The notes under the pieces are model-generated. The model worked only from the letters and a program-made list of their open reading frames with translations. It did not search any database and was not told the DNA's origin. From positions 461,055 through 525,054 of the forward strand of contig JH720299.1 of the NCBI GenBank assembly GCA_000231825.2: 64,000 bases of DNA. The letters run 5' to 3'. Origin of the DNA: Tetrahymena elliotti 4EA (taxonomy: Eukaryota > Ciliophora > Oligohymenophorea > Hymenostomatida > Tetrahymenidae). The position numbers and the translations under genes are program-made. Below, one piece after another: positions 1-14,899 of this stretch (its first letter is position 1; each line of letters opens with the position of its first letter).

Positions 1-2843
1 AATGAACAAGCCAAACAAATATCAAGTAAACTAACCAACTCAAATTAGGCAGCTAGTCTCATAAAATTAAATAACTTTTATTGATTGATCTATGAAAAAT
101 AATTAAATCAGTATTTTTCTTTTTCATTATTTTATCATCCTAATTAACATAGCTATTTTTTTTGAGGGGATTTAAGCAAACTTGAAAATACCTTATTTTT
201 ACAAATTTTAAATCTAATACTTTAATAATAATTTAATTAAAAATATCAACAAAATTTTTATTAAAAATTAGAAAAAAGTTGTAATATTTTAATAAAATAA
301 TATTTTTAAACATTTTTTTAATCAAAAAAGTAATTTTTTTTACAATAGTAAATTAACTATTATTTTTTGAATAGGCTAACATGAAAACATATTAATTTAA
401 AAGAAATAATCAATAATTTTAAAATAAAATTTTTCGAAACATCAAAAAAGCTGTAAAATGATTAAATACTCTATTTCATTTTAGTTGATCAAATAAGGAG
501 AAATTTTAATACTTTAATCAATCATATAAATCATAGAGTACGAGTTATGGGTTTGTTATTAAATAGTTTTTTGTGTGTTTATCGAAGGCAATAAAGCTCA
601 GATTTTTTTATTCAAATTATTTAACTATTTAGAAATATGTTTGAGTAAAAATATAACGATAATCATTTTAATGCTAAATATAAATTATTTGGTTAAAAAA
701 ATGTATAAAATTCCCACTTGCAGCCAAAGCTTAAGCAGTTCTATACGCTTGTTGCTTATTTTATGATAAAACTATGTCTTTGATCCTAGTCTATATTTAT
801 TTATTTGTAATACATTAGCTAAACACTTTTTCTACTTCACTATCAGTAATCCATAATCTTTGATAAGAGTTCTTTCCATTTATGGAAACTCTTGTAAATT
901 TAGGTGAAAATATTTCACAATTTCCAAAATTATACAAAAAAGCTTATGTTAAAAGAATTTTTGAATCTGAATTTTTGATATATATTAATATTTTGTTAAC
1001 ATATTTATATATTTTATTAAATTTATGTTTATTATCTAAATCTACTAATTTCTAAAGCTATTTATATGTACGAATATCAAGAGTTTAGCATTTTATGTAA
1101 ATATAGTATTGTTAAATGATGAAAATCATGCTACTAATTAGCATGATTATCAAAGCTAAATAGCTGCTTTCACCTTGCTTTTAATTTTGCCATAGCAATA
1201 TAAATATTCCAGCTAGGTAAAGTTCTTTTAAAAAAAGCATAGAGTTTTACAAATAAAAATATTTAGATCCCATTAAGCACATAATTTCAAGTATTTCAGG
1301 GAAAGTAGATATGATTGCATATAAATCAAGATGGATAAAAATAAAAAGACTTCCAACTAAACTCAGTTTAAAAGATTCAGCATATAAGTAATTAAAAATT
1401 GAGGAAAATATCATAGGAAATATTATAATTACCATCATCATCCCAATTTTGTTTGGTTAATATTAGATTATTTTATATTATATTATTATATTTGAGAGAA
1501 AATGTAGAATTATTATCTTAGCTTGTATAATTCCACTGTTATTATGTATCTTCTCTATTAATTCCTTCATCTTATTTGACTTTAAAAACATTTAATAGAG
1601 TTTTTACTTTAAGATTATGTAGAGATTTCTTAATAAATCAAATTAAAGATATTTTTTGTTAAATTTATATTTTTTTAATTTTTACATCGTTATTTAAAAA
1701 TACTTTCTGAGTCATTTATTTTGCATAAATTCAAAATTATTCAATATCATTAACTAATTTTGTAATAAATTTTGAATACGTAAGTAATTATTTAGTAATT
1801 GTGCAGAAAAATAAATAAATGACTAAATCAATCAATCATGTAAAAAATACATTTTTAGCTTTAAAACTAGTAGGACCATCAACTTATATATTATTAAATT
1901 ACTTAGGGATTGTTTCTCTTAACTAAATCAATAATTTTCATTATAAATTATAGTGATAAAATGACTAAAGAAAATAAAGATCCTATTTATTTTTATACAT
2001 GACTTGCTTACTTACTTATTTACTAGACCTAAGGAATATTTGGCTAGCAAATATATTTATAGAAGAATTGAATATTTTTTTAAAAACTTTTCTTAAATGA
2101 AAATATTTGCAATATTAACATTAAAAATTAGGTTTTAAATATATTTATTTAATGATATCTATAAAGGTAAAATAAATAATTGATTATGAAATCTAGATAA
2201 CTGAAATATATGATTTAAAATATACATAATTAAATATTTTATTTAAAACATTAATAATTTTGTTCATATTTATTTGATTAATGATTTTTATTTATTTGCA
2301 ATTTTAAACAGTAAATTAATTTTCCAAATCTTTTTTTAAAAGTTTAACCTTTAATAGCACCCTTTACTTTGTTTTATTATCTTTAATATTTGATTTGACA
2401 ATATTTAGCTTCAATTTAATTCATTTAAAAAATTTTATTTGAAGAAAAAATAACAAAAAATGAAGCTGTTGTGATGATTCTAAAATTAAATGAAACATCA
2501 CTATCAGTAATTATGTAGTTGATAATATTTAAAGTGAAGAAAAAGATGTATTTAATTGAGTAAGACATAAATTATGATTTAATGGAAATAGATGACAAAC
2601 ATATTTATTTACATTAATTAGTAGAAGTAATAATTAAATTATTATGAAAAGAAAGATTTATTTATTTAATTGGTCGATTCACGAATTTTAATTTATCTTT
2701 TTTTAAGATTGAGGAAATTTTTGATTTAAAAAATGTTTATGTTGTAATTAATTTATGAAGAAGATCAATCATAATTATTTTGAACTTTTCTTTATTTAAA
2801 ATTTGAAGAAATAAGATTTAAAAAGTAGTAAACATTCATTCAT
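1..2843. other. AT-rich non-coding stretch
   Basis: I see no supportable gene here. It is extremely AT-rich with short runs of A/T and no long frame in either strand even when TAA/TAG are read as glutamine. A weak plus-strand frame of about 55 codons near 2,480-2,650 has no supportable family similarity. The last few hundred bases presumably hold the 3' UTR of the minus-strand gene that ends at 2844. Confidence 0.6.
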
Positions 2844-5800
2844 TCATTCTTTTGATTTTTCTCTTTTGGTGTTTGGGTTTTAGTGGAGTTATAATGTAGA
2901 ATTTATTATTTTTTATCCATTCAAATTAGATTAGGATCTTGTAACCTTTTTGAGGACTTTAGTAATTTGATTGGTTTAACAATTATCAATGATATTATTA
3001 TTTTAATTGTTTTAATTATTAATGTTAAATTAGTGAGTAGGGACATTATTATGATGATGACTGTTATTGTTATTGTTGTTGTTAAAAGATTAATTGATGT
3101 GGATGTTTGTTGTTGTTTTATTTAAAAATGCAGTGAAATTATCTTCATTTTTTAAGAAATCTTGCATTTTACGAAGTGTTTCTATGTTTTTATATGCTTT
3201 AATAACAGATTTAAGACAATTTTTCTATTTTTTGGAATGTTCAGTTGAAACTCTATCAATAATATTAGAATTTGATTTATAATGAGACACATTACTTGCA
3301 TTGTTGGGATTGTTACTATTACTATTTATCTAGGTTAAATGCAGTATAGAAGAACTTTAGTTTTGAGATTACTATGTTTTATTTGTTAACTAATGTGATT
3401 GATTCAACAGACTTGACTAGCTTCCTTTTGATGGATATCTGAACTCTTTTTTCAAGAAATTGTTTACTAAAATTTGTTAGCTGTTGTTGCTGTTATGGTT
3501 GCTTAGTATGATATTCTTTTAAGAGTTTTTAGTTTGTGAGAATGCAGATGGACTTTTAGTTTATTCTCTTTTAGATTTTTTATTATTTGTTGTGCTATTC
3601 AAAATAATTTCGGATTAATTTACATTACTTGAATTCACTATTTATGTATTACTTAAATTTCTGAATGTTTTCTTATCCATTTGATTATGCAATTCATGTA
3701 TTAATTTGCTTACATTCTTTTTATTACCACTACTAGTGCTTTAATCACCTTATTTAAAATCGTTATTCGGTGTTTTCTTCTTTGTTTAAAGAAATGCACT
3801 GTCTTCAGCTAAAAACTACTTTTTATCATTTGCTAGATCTGTCATTTATTTAAGCAACTATCTACTCTTTTAAAGACTTTTATTCTATGTGCTTGTTGAA
3901 TTCTAAGATGAAGATTAATTTGTTTCATCTATCTTTTCTTCATTTTGGTTCGATTATTTGTTATTATTATTATTTTATTAGCCAAGACAATATCTCTCAG
4001 GAGAATTATTGAACCATTTATCACATTGTTGATTTTATGGTTTGTTTTATTTTTAATTTTTATTTGTTTCTTCCTCATAACGCTAAGCAGCTAATTTATA
4101 TAATTTTTCTGAAGCTGTTGAAGATGTATTAACTGTTGTATTATTCTTTAATTTAGCTTACATCATATTATGCTGATGTTTCCTAACAGACTCTAATATA
4201 TTTGGTAAAGTCATAGTAGTAGAAGTCATTAAGTTGCTTTTTGCGTTTGAATCTTCAAGGTTATTTGTAATATTATTATTTTGATTGATATTATTATTGT
4301 TATTGGCGTTGTTTAAATTTGTGATATTATTATTAGTTTATTGGGTAATTACAGTTGAAGTCTTTGATGGTGGTGAAATTATTGAGTCAAAGAATTGGTA
4401 TTATGTATTAGTCATTGAATTAAGGTCTGTTTAAGTAGATTAATTTGCTGTTTCTTAAAGTTAAGTAGTTTTCTTAATAAATTCTTGAAGTTTATTTTCA
4501 TCATTAGATTAAACAGTAGTGATGATTCCAGCTAATGCATGAATTTGTTTATAAAGCAATTATTTTTATTTTATTTACATTTTTAGCATTTCACTCCATT
4601 CTTATTAAGCTTCATCTTAATTTTCATTCACATTTTCTATTTAAGGTTAATTTCTTATAAATTTATCTTTTGATCCTAATAATTAAATAATTTAAGTGTT
4701 TTATTGCATGTTTGTACTGACATTTTATAAAATATTTTTAAGCAATAGATTTAATTCTTCGTTTTAAACAATGATCTACTTTTATCCTTATTGTTGATTT
4801 ACTTATTAGATTGTAGGTTGATTTGAATTATATTAATTACTAAGCTGTTATGAAAGTGATTTTTTATGTGAATATTATTTCTCTTGATTGTTATTATAAT
4901 CTTGTTACTCTGTCTATTATTGATGAGCATGAACTCTAGGTGTTAGAACTTGTTTCATACTCAAAACGGTATTTTCTGCTTCAGTCAATCTTAAGAGAAG
5001 TTATTAATTTTGTTATGCAAGTTCTTTATTGTTGTCAATAAGCTTTTGATTTTAGTTTAGATTGATTTAATTTTGCTTTTCAAGACTTTCATAGTCTTTT
5101 TGAACAAGTGAAAGTTGATCCTTAAGGATTGACTTGTCTTTGAGTAGGAGGCACTTTTAGTTTTCTGAAGAGCTAATGTATTTTTCTAAATCATTTACCC
5201 TTAGCTTTAGTTAAGATATTTATGAGATTAGCTCTTCTCTTTCTATTTGATTGTTATTTTTATCCCTCATAGAAAGAGATTCTTCATATTTAGATTAAAG
5301 TCCACTATATTTAATTAGAATAGACTCATAATTTTATTGTAACTCAGAATAATTCTAAACAATTGAATTATAATCTTTTTCGACTTATTCTTTGGCCTTT
5401 AATAGATTATCATATCTCATCAAAGAAGTTTTTTCAAAATCACTAAATTTAAATCTCAAAACTTCTAATTCCTATTAATATTAACTTGGCTTTTAACTAA
5501 TTTGTTTCAATTAATTGATATTAGCATTAGGAGAATTAGTCGTTAAGTGAGGAGAAATAGGAATGTTAGATTTTATCTAAGCATCATTTGTAAAATTAGT
5601 TATAATAGCAGGTTATTATTAGTTAATGAATTGTGAAGGTAATGGAATTATGCTTGTGTTGTTTATATTTTATTATAAAAAATTTATTCTTTAAGATGGA
5701 TCAAGTTCTTCTAGCTTTAATTCTTCTGATTTTTAGTTTTTTAAATGTTTTTATTGAATTTCTTTTCTGTAATTATTCATTTACATTTAGATTTGTTCAA

Positions 5801-8800
5801 TGTTACTATTCATCAACTTTTTCTGTTCATCACTTAAACTTTCATGCTATGGAGTAATCCCCAATCTTGAATTACTTGAATTAATGTTATTAATATTGTT
5901 ATTGTTGTTGTTACTTTTAGGCGTCTTTAAATCTTCTTACTTATCTATTATTTTTTCATAATTTTCTTACATTTGACTATCTCTATAAGAGGATTAGTTT
6001 TATTGAGAGTTATTTGAAATTTGATTAACTTTTTTTTCTTTTTCATTATTAAAAAATTAGTTATTATTGATGCTACTACTATTTTATATGTTGAAGTCTT
6101 TAGAAGATTGCTGTCTGTTTAATTTTGAGTTAGATTAGCTATGGTCTTTGCTTAAATTGTTTGAAGAAGATTATGGTTTCATTTAGATTGTTTGATTACA
6201 AGAATTATTGGTTTAGTTAGAAAGATTTCTCTTATGGTTTGAAAATTGAATAGCTTACTTAGCTTGGAAAAGTCTAATAATATGAATGAAAAATTTAGTT
6301 AATCTTTCAGAAGTATGCTCAATACTCTCAAAGGTATCACAGCAGGTTAAATGGAGATTAGAAATCTCTTTAAAAAGTTATATTATTTTCTCAATATTTT
6401 AGTTCAATTTCTCAACCAAAAAATCATTCTAAATATTTTTCGATCTATTAATTTCTTCTGTCATTCTATTAGCATTGATGAATAGCTAATTGTTGTTACT
6501 CTAAATATTATCAAATATTTCTTTGATATTCTTAAGAGAATTCTAAGATATTTTAGGAATTATCCCTTCATTTATCAGTTGATCACTCTTGCTTTCATTA
6601 TCTTAAATAACTTTCATAAATGTGTTAATTTGCTGACCCTAATTACAACATAATTTAAAATCAATCAATATATTTATTCAATAAAATTTGAAACAATCCT
6701 AAAACTATTGAAAATAAAATATATTAATAAGTAATATTGAATTTGTCTATCTCATTAAAGAAAATTAGCTTGTTCCTAATTAAAAAATTATTGTTGTTTT
6801 ATGTGTTTATTGATTCTGGATATTATCTGTTAAGATTCAAAATTATTTTATTATTTGATGAATGCAAAAAATATCTATTTTGATTGAGATTATTAGTTAG
6901 CTTTATCTGAAATTTTCTTATTGAATAATTATTTACGAAATCTTCAATGAAATGGTTAGTCTGTTCAAAAGAGGTTCCCACTAAATTTTTGAAAATTTGG
7001 ATGTCTAACAACAGTTTCTCTTTTCTTTAATTTGGATTTATTTATTTATTTATTTATTTTATTTAATGAAAAAATTACTCTTTTATTGATTCTTTTTGGG
7101 TTTCTTCAGTGCATTTAACAATTTTTTAGAAAAGTTGATTACTTTTGTCAATAATTTGATCCAGGTTCGAGCTTTTGAAATAACAAATTTTGATGAATTT
7201 AAACTTTTAATCAATTGAATTTACTTTTATTCTTTAAATGAGCTATCAAGTGCTTTTAATTAATTGTTGAGAATATTTAAAGTGTTGGCTACAGACTGGC
7301 ATTACTTTTCAGAATTCAAGATATTTGAATTGATTGTAGATTCTTCATTTGGAGAAACAAACTCCATTTAGTTTACATTGTTATTGTTGTTTTATGGGGT
7401 CTGCTGTAAGCCCAGCACATCGGATGTATTAACTTTGCTAGCATAAATTTAAGAAAAATCTTACAATAGAAAATCTCCTCTGTGACTTTCAATATTATCA
7501 AATAAAGATTGCAATTAGCTGACATTATTGAATTAATTTCCAATTTATTCGTTATCATTTTACTTCTATCCAGAATTATTAACAACTATATTTTCCATAA
7601 AGGGAGAAGTCTTGAATTTATCTTTACTTATTTAGTCTTATTCTTCTTTTAAATTATGAGCTGGAAGAGGTAAAGGATGATGTGGAGGAGGAGGAAGTGC
7701 TTACTTTTAATTTTTTTAATTTTTAATGAAATTAATTTATTAATTTGCTTTCTTATTAGTTGAATCTTCATAAACATAATTTGAAATGCTATGAAGATTA
7801 GTCAAATTGACTTCATCATAAATATCATCATTGTTATTATTATTATAATTATTTCTGTCATATTTTTTATTTTCTTCAAATTCTTCTTTTTTGTTGTGGT
7901 TAAATTATTAATTGCTCAATTATTAAATTTTGTCATTATTTTATTAAAACAAACACTTTTTCAAACGATATGCTTCTTCTTCAGATAAATGAGGTAAAAA
8001 GTTATTTCCAACTTGTTCTTCATAAGCTAGATTTCTTCTCAATGTTTTATTTGCATTTAAATTATTTTATTCATTAATTACTTATTAATTTTATTCTTGG
8101 TCTTTATTTTCTTTATTTCTTTCGAAATTCATTGCATTTTGTTGTGAAAAGTCAGCCTCATTTTAAGTTAAGTTTTTACTTTCAGTCAGAAAAGAGTTTT
8201 TATTTGCACTTTCACTGAACGTTTGTTCATTTTTTTCTTGAGTATTTTGCCAGACAGATTGATTATGTTTATCACTGCTGTTCATGTTCTCAAACAAGAT
8301 AACTGATTGCTCATTATTCAAAGGTGAAGCTAAATATTAATTTTACATTTATAATTAATTCTAAAATTCTAAAAATGCTTTGAAATTTTTCTTTTAAGAT
8401 TTAGCATTACTAAAAAAAATTCTCTATTCCTAAAATTATTTATCTAAAACATTCCCATCACTATCAAATTCAGTTTCTATTTCTGTAATGCTTCTATTCA
8501 AATCCCCCATATTGTTGAAATAAGATTTCATTTATTAAGGAGAATTTTATTGATCCTAAGAAGTCAAATATTAAAAATCTAAAGACTAAGGTTTTTTAAA
8601 TTTTGAAGGATTTTCCATATTAATTTCAAATCCAAATAGCTAATTTGTTGGAGTATCATTCTGCTAAGATCCAAAAGAATAAATATGATTCTATCTATTT
8701 TAAAAGTTATTATTGTTAGAAAAAGATTCTAATAATCCTGAAATAGGTTGTACTAAATTATTTTATAAAGGCTGAAAACTTTGTTGAACAGGTTAAAGTT

Positions 8801-10111
8801 TGTTATTAGACTTTTTTTAGAAATGAGCAGATTAATTAACTGTATTATTACTAAAAGATAACTAGCTATTCCATGATTCACCTACACTATTTAGATTGCT
8901 GACATGAATATTTTTTTAGTCCAACATTAATATTTATTTAAGGTTAGTTTTAATGTAATTTTTATATTCATGATTTTACTAAATAGGGTTATCCAGCAAG
9001 TTAAGTTCTTTTAAATTAATTAATTTTTATAAACTTAGAATAGAATTAATAGATGAAATGTTGTTTGATGAAAGAAGCAAATGTTGAAGCTAAACATTTC
9101 TCTCAATAATCAAAGGTATTTCTTTAATATGATTATTGCTTAAATTCAAATACTATAAATTAATAAGCATTTCTATATTCTCAATAACTTATATTCTATT
9201 ATAAGAAAGATTCAAATAAATTAAACTCTTAAATCTATTCAAATTCTAAATTTTTTAAAGCATATTTCCTGATAAATCTATTTTTTCAATATCTTTATTT
9301 GTTTAATCATTATTTTCCTTTTCATCTTCTTCAGTGCATATTTAAAACTCATTTATTTTATATGGTGATTTGTTATAAAACTCGTTTTTCTACTAATATA
9401 CCTAATTAACATTATTTCCATTTTAAAAGCTTTGACTTCTAGAATTCTGCGAGCTTAACTATTGCTGTTGCTATTACCTTTTTTCATTACTGCTACTCTA
9501 CTATATAACTTATTTTTACTGACTATTTCTCTAGCTGTTATTTACATTCTAATAGTAATTGCTAACTTAATTTGAATCTCCACCCTAAATATTCTGTCTT
9601 TCACTTACTTAACCGCTCTCCATTTACTATGTATTTTTTAGCACTATTTTTATAATAAATAAATTTCATTCAATTTTCAAAAAAATCTATTTTAGCTATT
9701 ATTTGCCCTAAAATGTAAATAAACTAAATTAATTTCTACTGCTTTAAAAATTGATCGAATTGAAGCTTAAAGAGACACTCCCTACTATTTTATTTAAAAT
9801 ATTTTAATCAATATTAATATCCATAAAGTAAATCATATTTTTATTTCTTTTTCTATTTCTTAGACATTAAATTTTAATGTAAAAACAAAATAAAAATGAG
9901 GCTAATTAGTTTGTTTACAAGGATTCTTTTGTTTGAAAGGATGCTAAGGAGTATTAAGAAGAGTTTAGTTGTTTTCAGTTATCTCGCTATATAATAATGA
10001 ATCATAATTTTGCATATTGCTTTATGAACTTATTTGACCTTGCTACTACTACTTCAAATAAAATGAAGAAGGAGAACTATCGATTTCAGCTTATCTCTCA
10101 CTTTCTTACAT
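2844..10111 (-). CDS. Giant leucine-rich-repeat / coiled-coil protein
   Basis: Predicted exons: 10111-9887, 9626-7079, 7019-6706, 6638-2844; all phases close, giving 2,293 residues ending at TGA. Exon 1 and its 260-nt intron are the least certain; ATG at 9623 is an alternative start. The other introns are 59 and 67 nt. Residues about 185-295 hold four to five leucine-rich repeats (YLNLSYNRI, YLNLSNNHIKEIP, ELNLLDNPI), which normally bind a protein partner. A proline run (LPPPPPHHPLPLP) lies near residue 715. Residues about 1,400-1,600 are rich in E, K, Q and L in a heptad-like pattern, suggesting a coiled coil. The rest is long N/Q/S-rich linker typical of ciliates. There is no signal peptide or membrane segment, so I infer a cytoplasmic scaffold, perhaps cytoskeletal or ciliary. 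The LRR call is firm; the function is not known. Confidence 0.8.
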
Positions 10112-12463
10112 CTAATTCTTTTGTTTGCTAAGATAGTATAAAGATAATCAATTAAAATACAGATGTTAATAATAATCAATTAATCAAAATAATAAAAAAA
10201 CAATTTCTGTATTTTCTACAAAATTGATCATTAAAAAAAGAAAGAAAGCAAGTTTTTTTTATTCACTCTTTAAAACAAATACTATTTCAAATATATTTCA
10301 AAAATTTGCAAAGTAAATCTAATTTCAAAATAACACAAATTCTTTTCACTATCTTATAACTAACTATTCATTAATTCTCAAAATCAAATTTTCAAAATTT
10401 TGTATTCATATTAAAACAATAAGTTCGCTCACTCACTTAATCAACCATTTTCATGCTTTCATTTTTAATTACATTTTTTTAAATTTTCTAATTTAAATTC
10501 TTTCAAAAGTATTTCTAATTCTTAAATTTACATTAGGAGTTGAATGCTTGCTTATAAATTTAAAAGAATCTCGTGATTCAATTAAAATCCATTTAAAAAA
10601 TAAAAATTCTAATTTAAATAAAGTACAATGATATTTCTTTTTACTTAAAATAAATTAAAAATTTTTTTAAGAATTTAAAAAATTTGTTCATTTGATACAT
10701 TAAATATTACTCAATGAGATTTGAAATCATTATATTGTTAATTTAATTTGATAGAGTAAATTAAATTTTCAATAATAACTTTTAGTTCATAAATATTCAA
10801 TTTAATCTCAAAACTAATTTCAAAAATAAATAAATAAATAAATAAATGTTAATATTGAGGAAAAAAAAATTTAGATCTCTAGCTCAAGTGCTCTTTTCTT
10901 TATAATTTAATTATTATTAATTAAAAGGCACTAAACTAGGATTTTTCTGTATATTTAAATCTTATCTTGATCTTAAATTTAAGTAAAGTTACCAATTTTT
11001 CTTGAAAATCATCTAATCTCTAAAATTTCACTTTTAATTTCTCATAAAAATTTTGTTTCAATATTAATTAAACTTGTTTTGAAGAGTTTGATTTATAAAC
11101 AATTGATTAATTTAAGTTTAACTAATATCTGGAGGATTAGTTTTTATTTATTATTTTAATTTATATTTTATCATTTTCTCATTCTTTAAATTTTTATGTA
11201 TTGATTTTTATATTAGTCCTGTTGAAGTTTGTCTGGATTTGAAGAAATTGAATTATAATAATTAGGGTAATGTTTTTTCTTAAAGATTTTTAGCTCATTT
11301 TTATCTTTATCTGATCAAAAAGTTCTATATCTTCTTTTTTGGCTTAATATACTTACTACTACCTTAGCAACTTTTAGCTTTTTGTACTTTTTAAAGTACT
11401 TCAAAACAAAAGATTCAACCCTTCTCATTTCTATTTAGCTTATTTATACAACTTTATATTGATATGAGTTCTTAACATCAAACAAATTATTTCTTTATCT
11501 CATTCAAATTTAAATGCTACATAAAAAATAAGTATTCATATTAATTTAAATCTTAAAAGTATCTTATATTTAAGAATTATCTTCAAACCAAAGCTTAGAA
11601 ATGTAATTGGTTCAGTTAGCTTAGCTTCAGTTAAAATATGATTTGACTTAAATGGCTTTTAACACTAATAAATAGTAACTCTAGGTTTTTAATTAGATTC
11701 CGATTTGTAGAGTAAAGAGGCTAATCTGAAATCTAATTGATTCTTTTGCTTGTCATTTAATATTCAAGGTTAGATGTGTTAATTGAATCATTATCCTAAA
11801 AGAGATAGTTCTATCATGTTCTTCTTCTTTTAGATTTCCTTATAACCAATTTGTGTTTAAAATTTACACTTAATTTATCAAGTTGAGTTTTTGAGGGGAG
11901 CAGATAAAGGGGAATTTTATAATCCCTCTTAAATATTAATTTTAGTGAATTTGGAGAGAAGAAATATTTAAAATTTTTTATCCCTTCTAAATTCCTAAAA
12001 ATAAAAAAAATAAATCTTTTTAAGATAAATTAAATAAAAAAAATTCTAAAATAATTTTAAATTAATCTTTTCAAATATTTTTATTATGTAAAAAGTAAAA
12101 TTTTCTCAAATGTAATTCACTTTTTAATTATTTTCTTAAATTAATATCATTTTAAAGTATTTTTTTCAATAAAAGAATTATTTAGAAATAAAGAAATGCT
12201 TTATAAAATAAGAATATTAAATGTATGATTATGCTTAATTGAATAATGATGCAAAAAAAATAGCTAGAATAAAATTGAAATTGATAGTTGTTAGAATTTC
12301 TAGTAATTACTCAAAAACTAAAAATGATTTTCAAATTATTGACAAAAACCTAAAAAATTGATAACAAGAAATATAGAGGTATTTCATATGAAACATACTA
12401 ATAAATATTATTTAGTTAAATAATTTTATTGTTAATCTTTTAATGCTTTTATTTAATTGATCT
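10112..12463. other. Intergenic region with an old repeat copy
   Basis: Most of this is featureless AT-rich DNA. The only structure is the repeat copy at about 11,170-11,740, described separately. No tRNA-like fold or further frame was seen. Confidence 0.55.
11170..11740 (-). repeat. Degenerate dispersed repeat, copy 1 (possible transposon remnant)
   Basis: The stretch about 11,570-11,730 closely matches 15,596-15,750, for example the shared TCTAATTAAAA and TTTGGTTTGAAGA.AATTCTTAAATAT on the minus strand. Read on the minus strand with ciliate code it gives broken frames: a KSESNQKPRV-like piece, a basic piece (KYFKKYKKLKVAK) and, after an in-frame TGA, a K/N/Q-rich tail ending near 11,170. 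This is what a decayed mobile-element gene looks like, but I could not name the family. Its relation to the mariner-like remnant at 18 kb is unclear. Confidence 0.5.
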
Positions 12464-13831
12464 TCAGATATGTTAAACCTTAGAATCATTACCTTTTTTG
12501 ATAAGATTATCATTAAAAGCTTGAGATTATTTTTCAGATTCTTTTGATTAGTCTGCTAAGAAATCATTTATTCCTGCATCGCTGAGTACTTTAAGAGTTT
12601 CTATGCCAATAGGTGTAGCAGTTAGCCAGTTTATTTGTTAGCCACAACCTATTCCTTTGATTTTCTCATCATAAACTCCTTCTTTCTTTGTTATTTTTTC
12701 TTTTTCTTTTTTCCAAAGTAAATTTCTCCAATCAAAAGAAAACTTCATAAATTGTCTTCCACCTTAGTAATAATCTTTTTATAATTACCTACTACCACAT
12801 GTAGTATTATCACAGCCATCAACTTTAAGCCAAATTATCCCACAATTATTGCATTTTTTTAGTAGATTTTATGGAGCTTAGGGATTCAACAAGCTATAAG
12901 ACATATTTGAAGAAGCTGTTTTACGGATTTTTTCTACAAAAGGGATAAAATATTATTTTAACTCCAAATAATGCAAGTAGAAATCTAATTCAACCATTTA
13001 GTCACCATATTTTTTTTAAAAATCTTCTATTATTTCTTCAGCAATTATTGAAATATATACAATACAGGCATGTAGAAACTCATCCTTATCAGTATCACTA
13101 TATCTCATTATCTCTTCAATTAAATACTGATATATTGAATCAAATTTTTTCTAATATTCAATAATATAGTTGTCCATATTCTCGAAAATATCAAATGTGT
13201 ATTTAAACTCAGTTAAATCAATATCAAGCTTAGTTGGTGAATTCTGGCAGAGGCTTTTGTAAATAGCGTCACACAATTCTTCAGGATTAGAATCTTTACC
13301 TACAAAAATAAAAGAATTTTGTAAGCTAGGATCTTTTTTCATAAGTTATTGTTTAGTTTCTTCAAAAATACTTCTATTTTCTTGTGTATCATCTCTATCC
13401 CAGTGAGTAATTATAACAGTTATAAGATGTTTCCATTTATATAAAATCTTAGTTTAGTCAGATAAATGTTTATATAATGTCCCAAATCTAGTTTGATGTT
13501 GTATTAGCAAAAAAATTCTATTTATAGGACCTTCAATCAGAGCTGAGCGTAAGCACAAAGCATGCCCAAGCTTATCTTCTTCAGCGAATGTACCAGGTGT
13601 ATCAATTATTTTAAAATTATTTCCATAGGCAGAGTTACTACTAAAAGAGTTTTTAGTACATGAATATCCCTGATTAGAAGTTACTTAATTCTTATTAGTT
13701 ATTTTATTAAACAAAGTTGTTTTCCCAGTACCAACAAAACCAATGAATACTCCAAGAGGAGGAGAATTCTATTTTACTTAAGTATACTAATGAGTAAAAA
13801 ACAAGTGCTTTTTGTGAATACTAACACACAT
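12464..13831 (-). CDS. AIG1/GIMAP-like GTPase with C-terminal zinc motif
   Basis: A single exon of 455 residues. The P-loop is GFVGTGKT (about residue 37), switch II is DTPG, and the G4 position reads THWD, as in AIG1/GIMAP proteins where the usual NKxD is altered. These proteins are septin/Toc34-related GTPases that dimerise on membranes and are expanded in ciliates. A middle helical region follows. The C-terminal third carries CNNCGIIWLKVDGCDNTTCG, four cysteines spaced like the zinc knuckle of RBR-type RING proteins. I see no transmembrane segment. The start is the first ATG of the open frame, 29 residues before the G-domain beta strand. Family assignment is good; substrate and pathway cannot be told from sequence. 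Confidence 0.85.
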
Positions 13832-14899
13832 TTTAAAATTTTTTTATTTATTTTTATATTATTTTAAAGATTATTAATTATAAAAATTTGATGACTTACT
13901 TTTAAAGTAATTACCTCAAATTAGAATTTATAATACTTAACATTTAGAATTTTTTATTCTAAATTTAAATATTCATAATATATTGTAAATATTATGTAAA
14001 AACTACAAGGTAAATGTGTAATAAGTTAAAATTCTAATTGAAATAGAATACTTAGATAGATAATAGATACCAATTTTTAAATTCTTAATATCTGTTTTAA
14101 TTCATTAGTATTTACAAAGAATTGACAATAGTGTTCAATTAGTTTAAGATTTGAAACTAAATTTTGAGCGTTTTTTTTTCATTTGAAAATCTAATTTAAA
14201 TTAGAATATTATCAGATTATTGATGTCTATTCTTAAATTCTAAATAATTTTAATAGAATATTTAAGAAATTAAACAATATTTCCAAATTCGTCCTATTTT
14301 TATTCATTTGTAATAAACATAAAAAATTAATCTAAAAAACTCTTGATTTAACTTCATATATTTTTAAAAAGGAATAGAAAATAAATCATCTTATCATATA
14401 AAATTAGTTTGTAATTCTAAAAAAATATTTGATTTCATTTATTTATTTCTAAAAAGGATTTAGAAATAAATAAATAACCTGTTTGATATAAAAAAAATAA
14501 TTAATAAAATTTTGATAATAGAAGAAACCTACTTTATCATTTTGTAATTTTTAAGTACATAAAAATATGTTATTTTCCATATCAATCAATTCGACTTTTT
14601 TACATTCGAAAATCTAATACTCATCTTTAACACATATCTAATCGACCTCTTCTAAAATAATAATTAATTTTATAAAGGAAATTTTAGTATTTAGCTTTTT
14701 CTTGGGAATTCAGCAAGCTGAAATACAAAAATTTTTGAATGAATATTTTAGTCAAAACTGTATAAAGAGTACACTCCGAGAAAATTTTGATACAAATTTT
14801 TGGAAAATTTAATAAAAATTGAAAATTAAAAATAACAATTTAATGAACTCTAAGCTTATAGTAATCTCTAAATTGTTCTAATAGATGCATTCACTGGGT

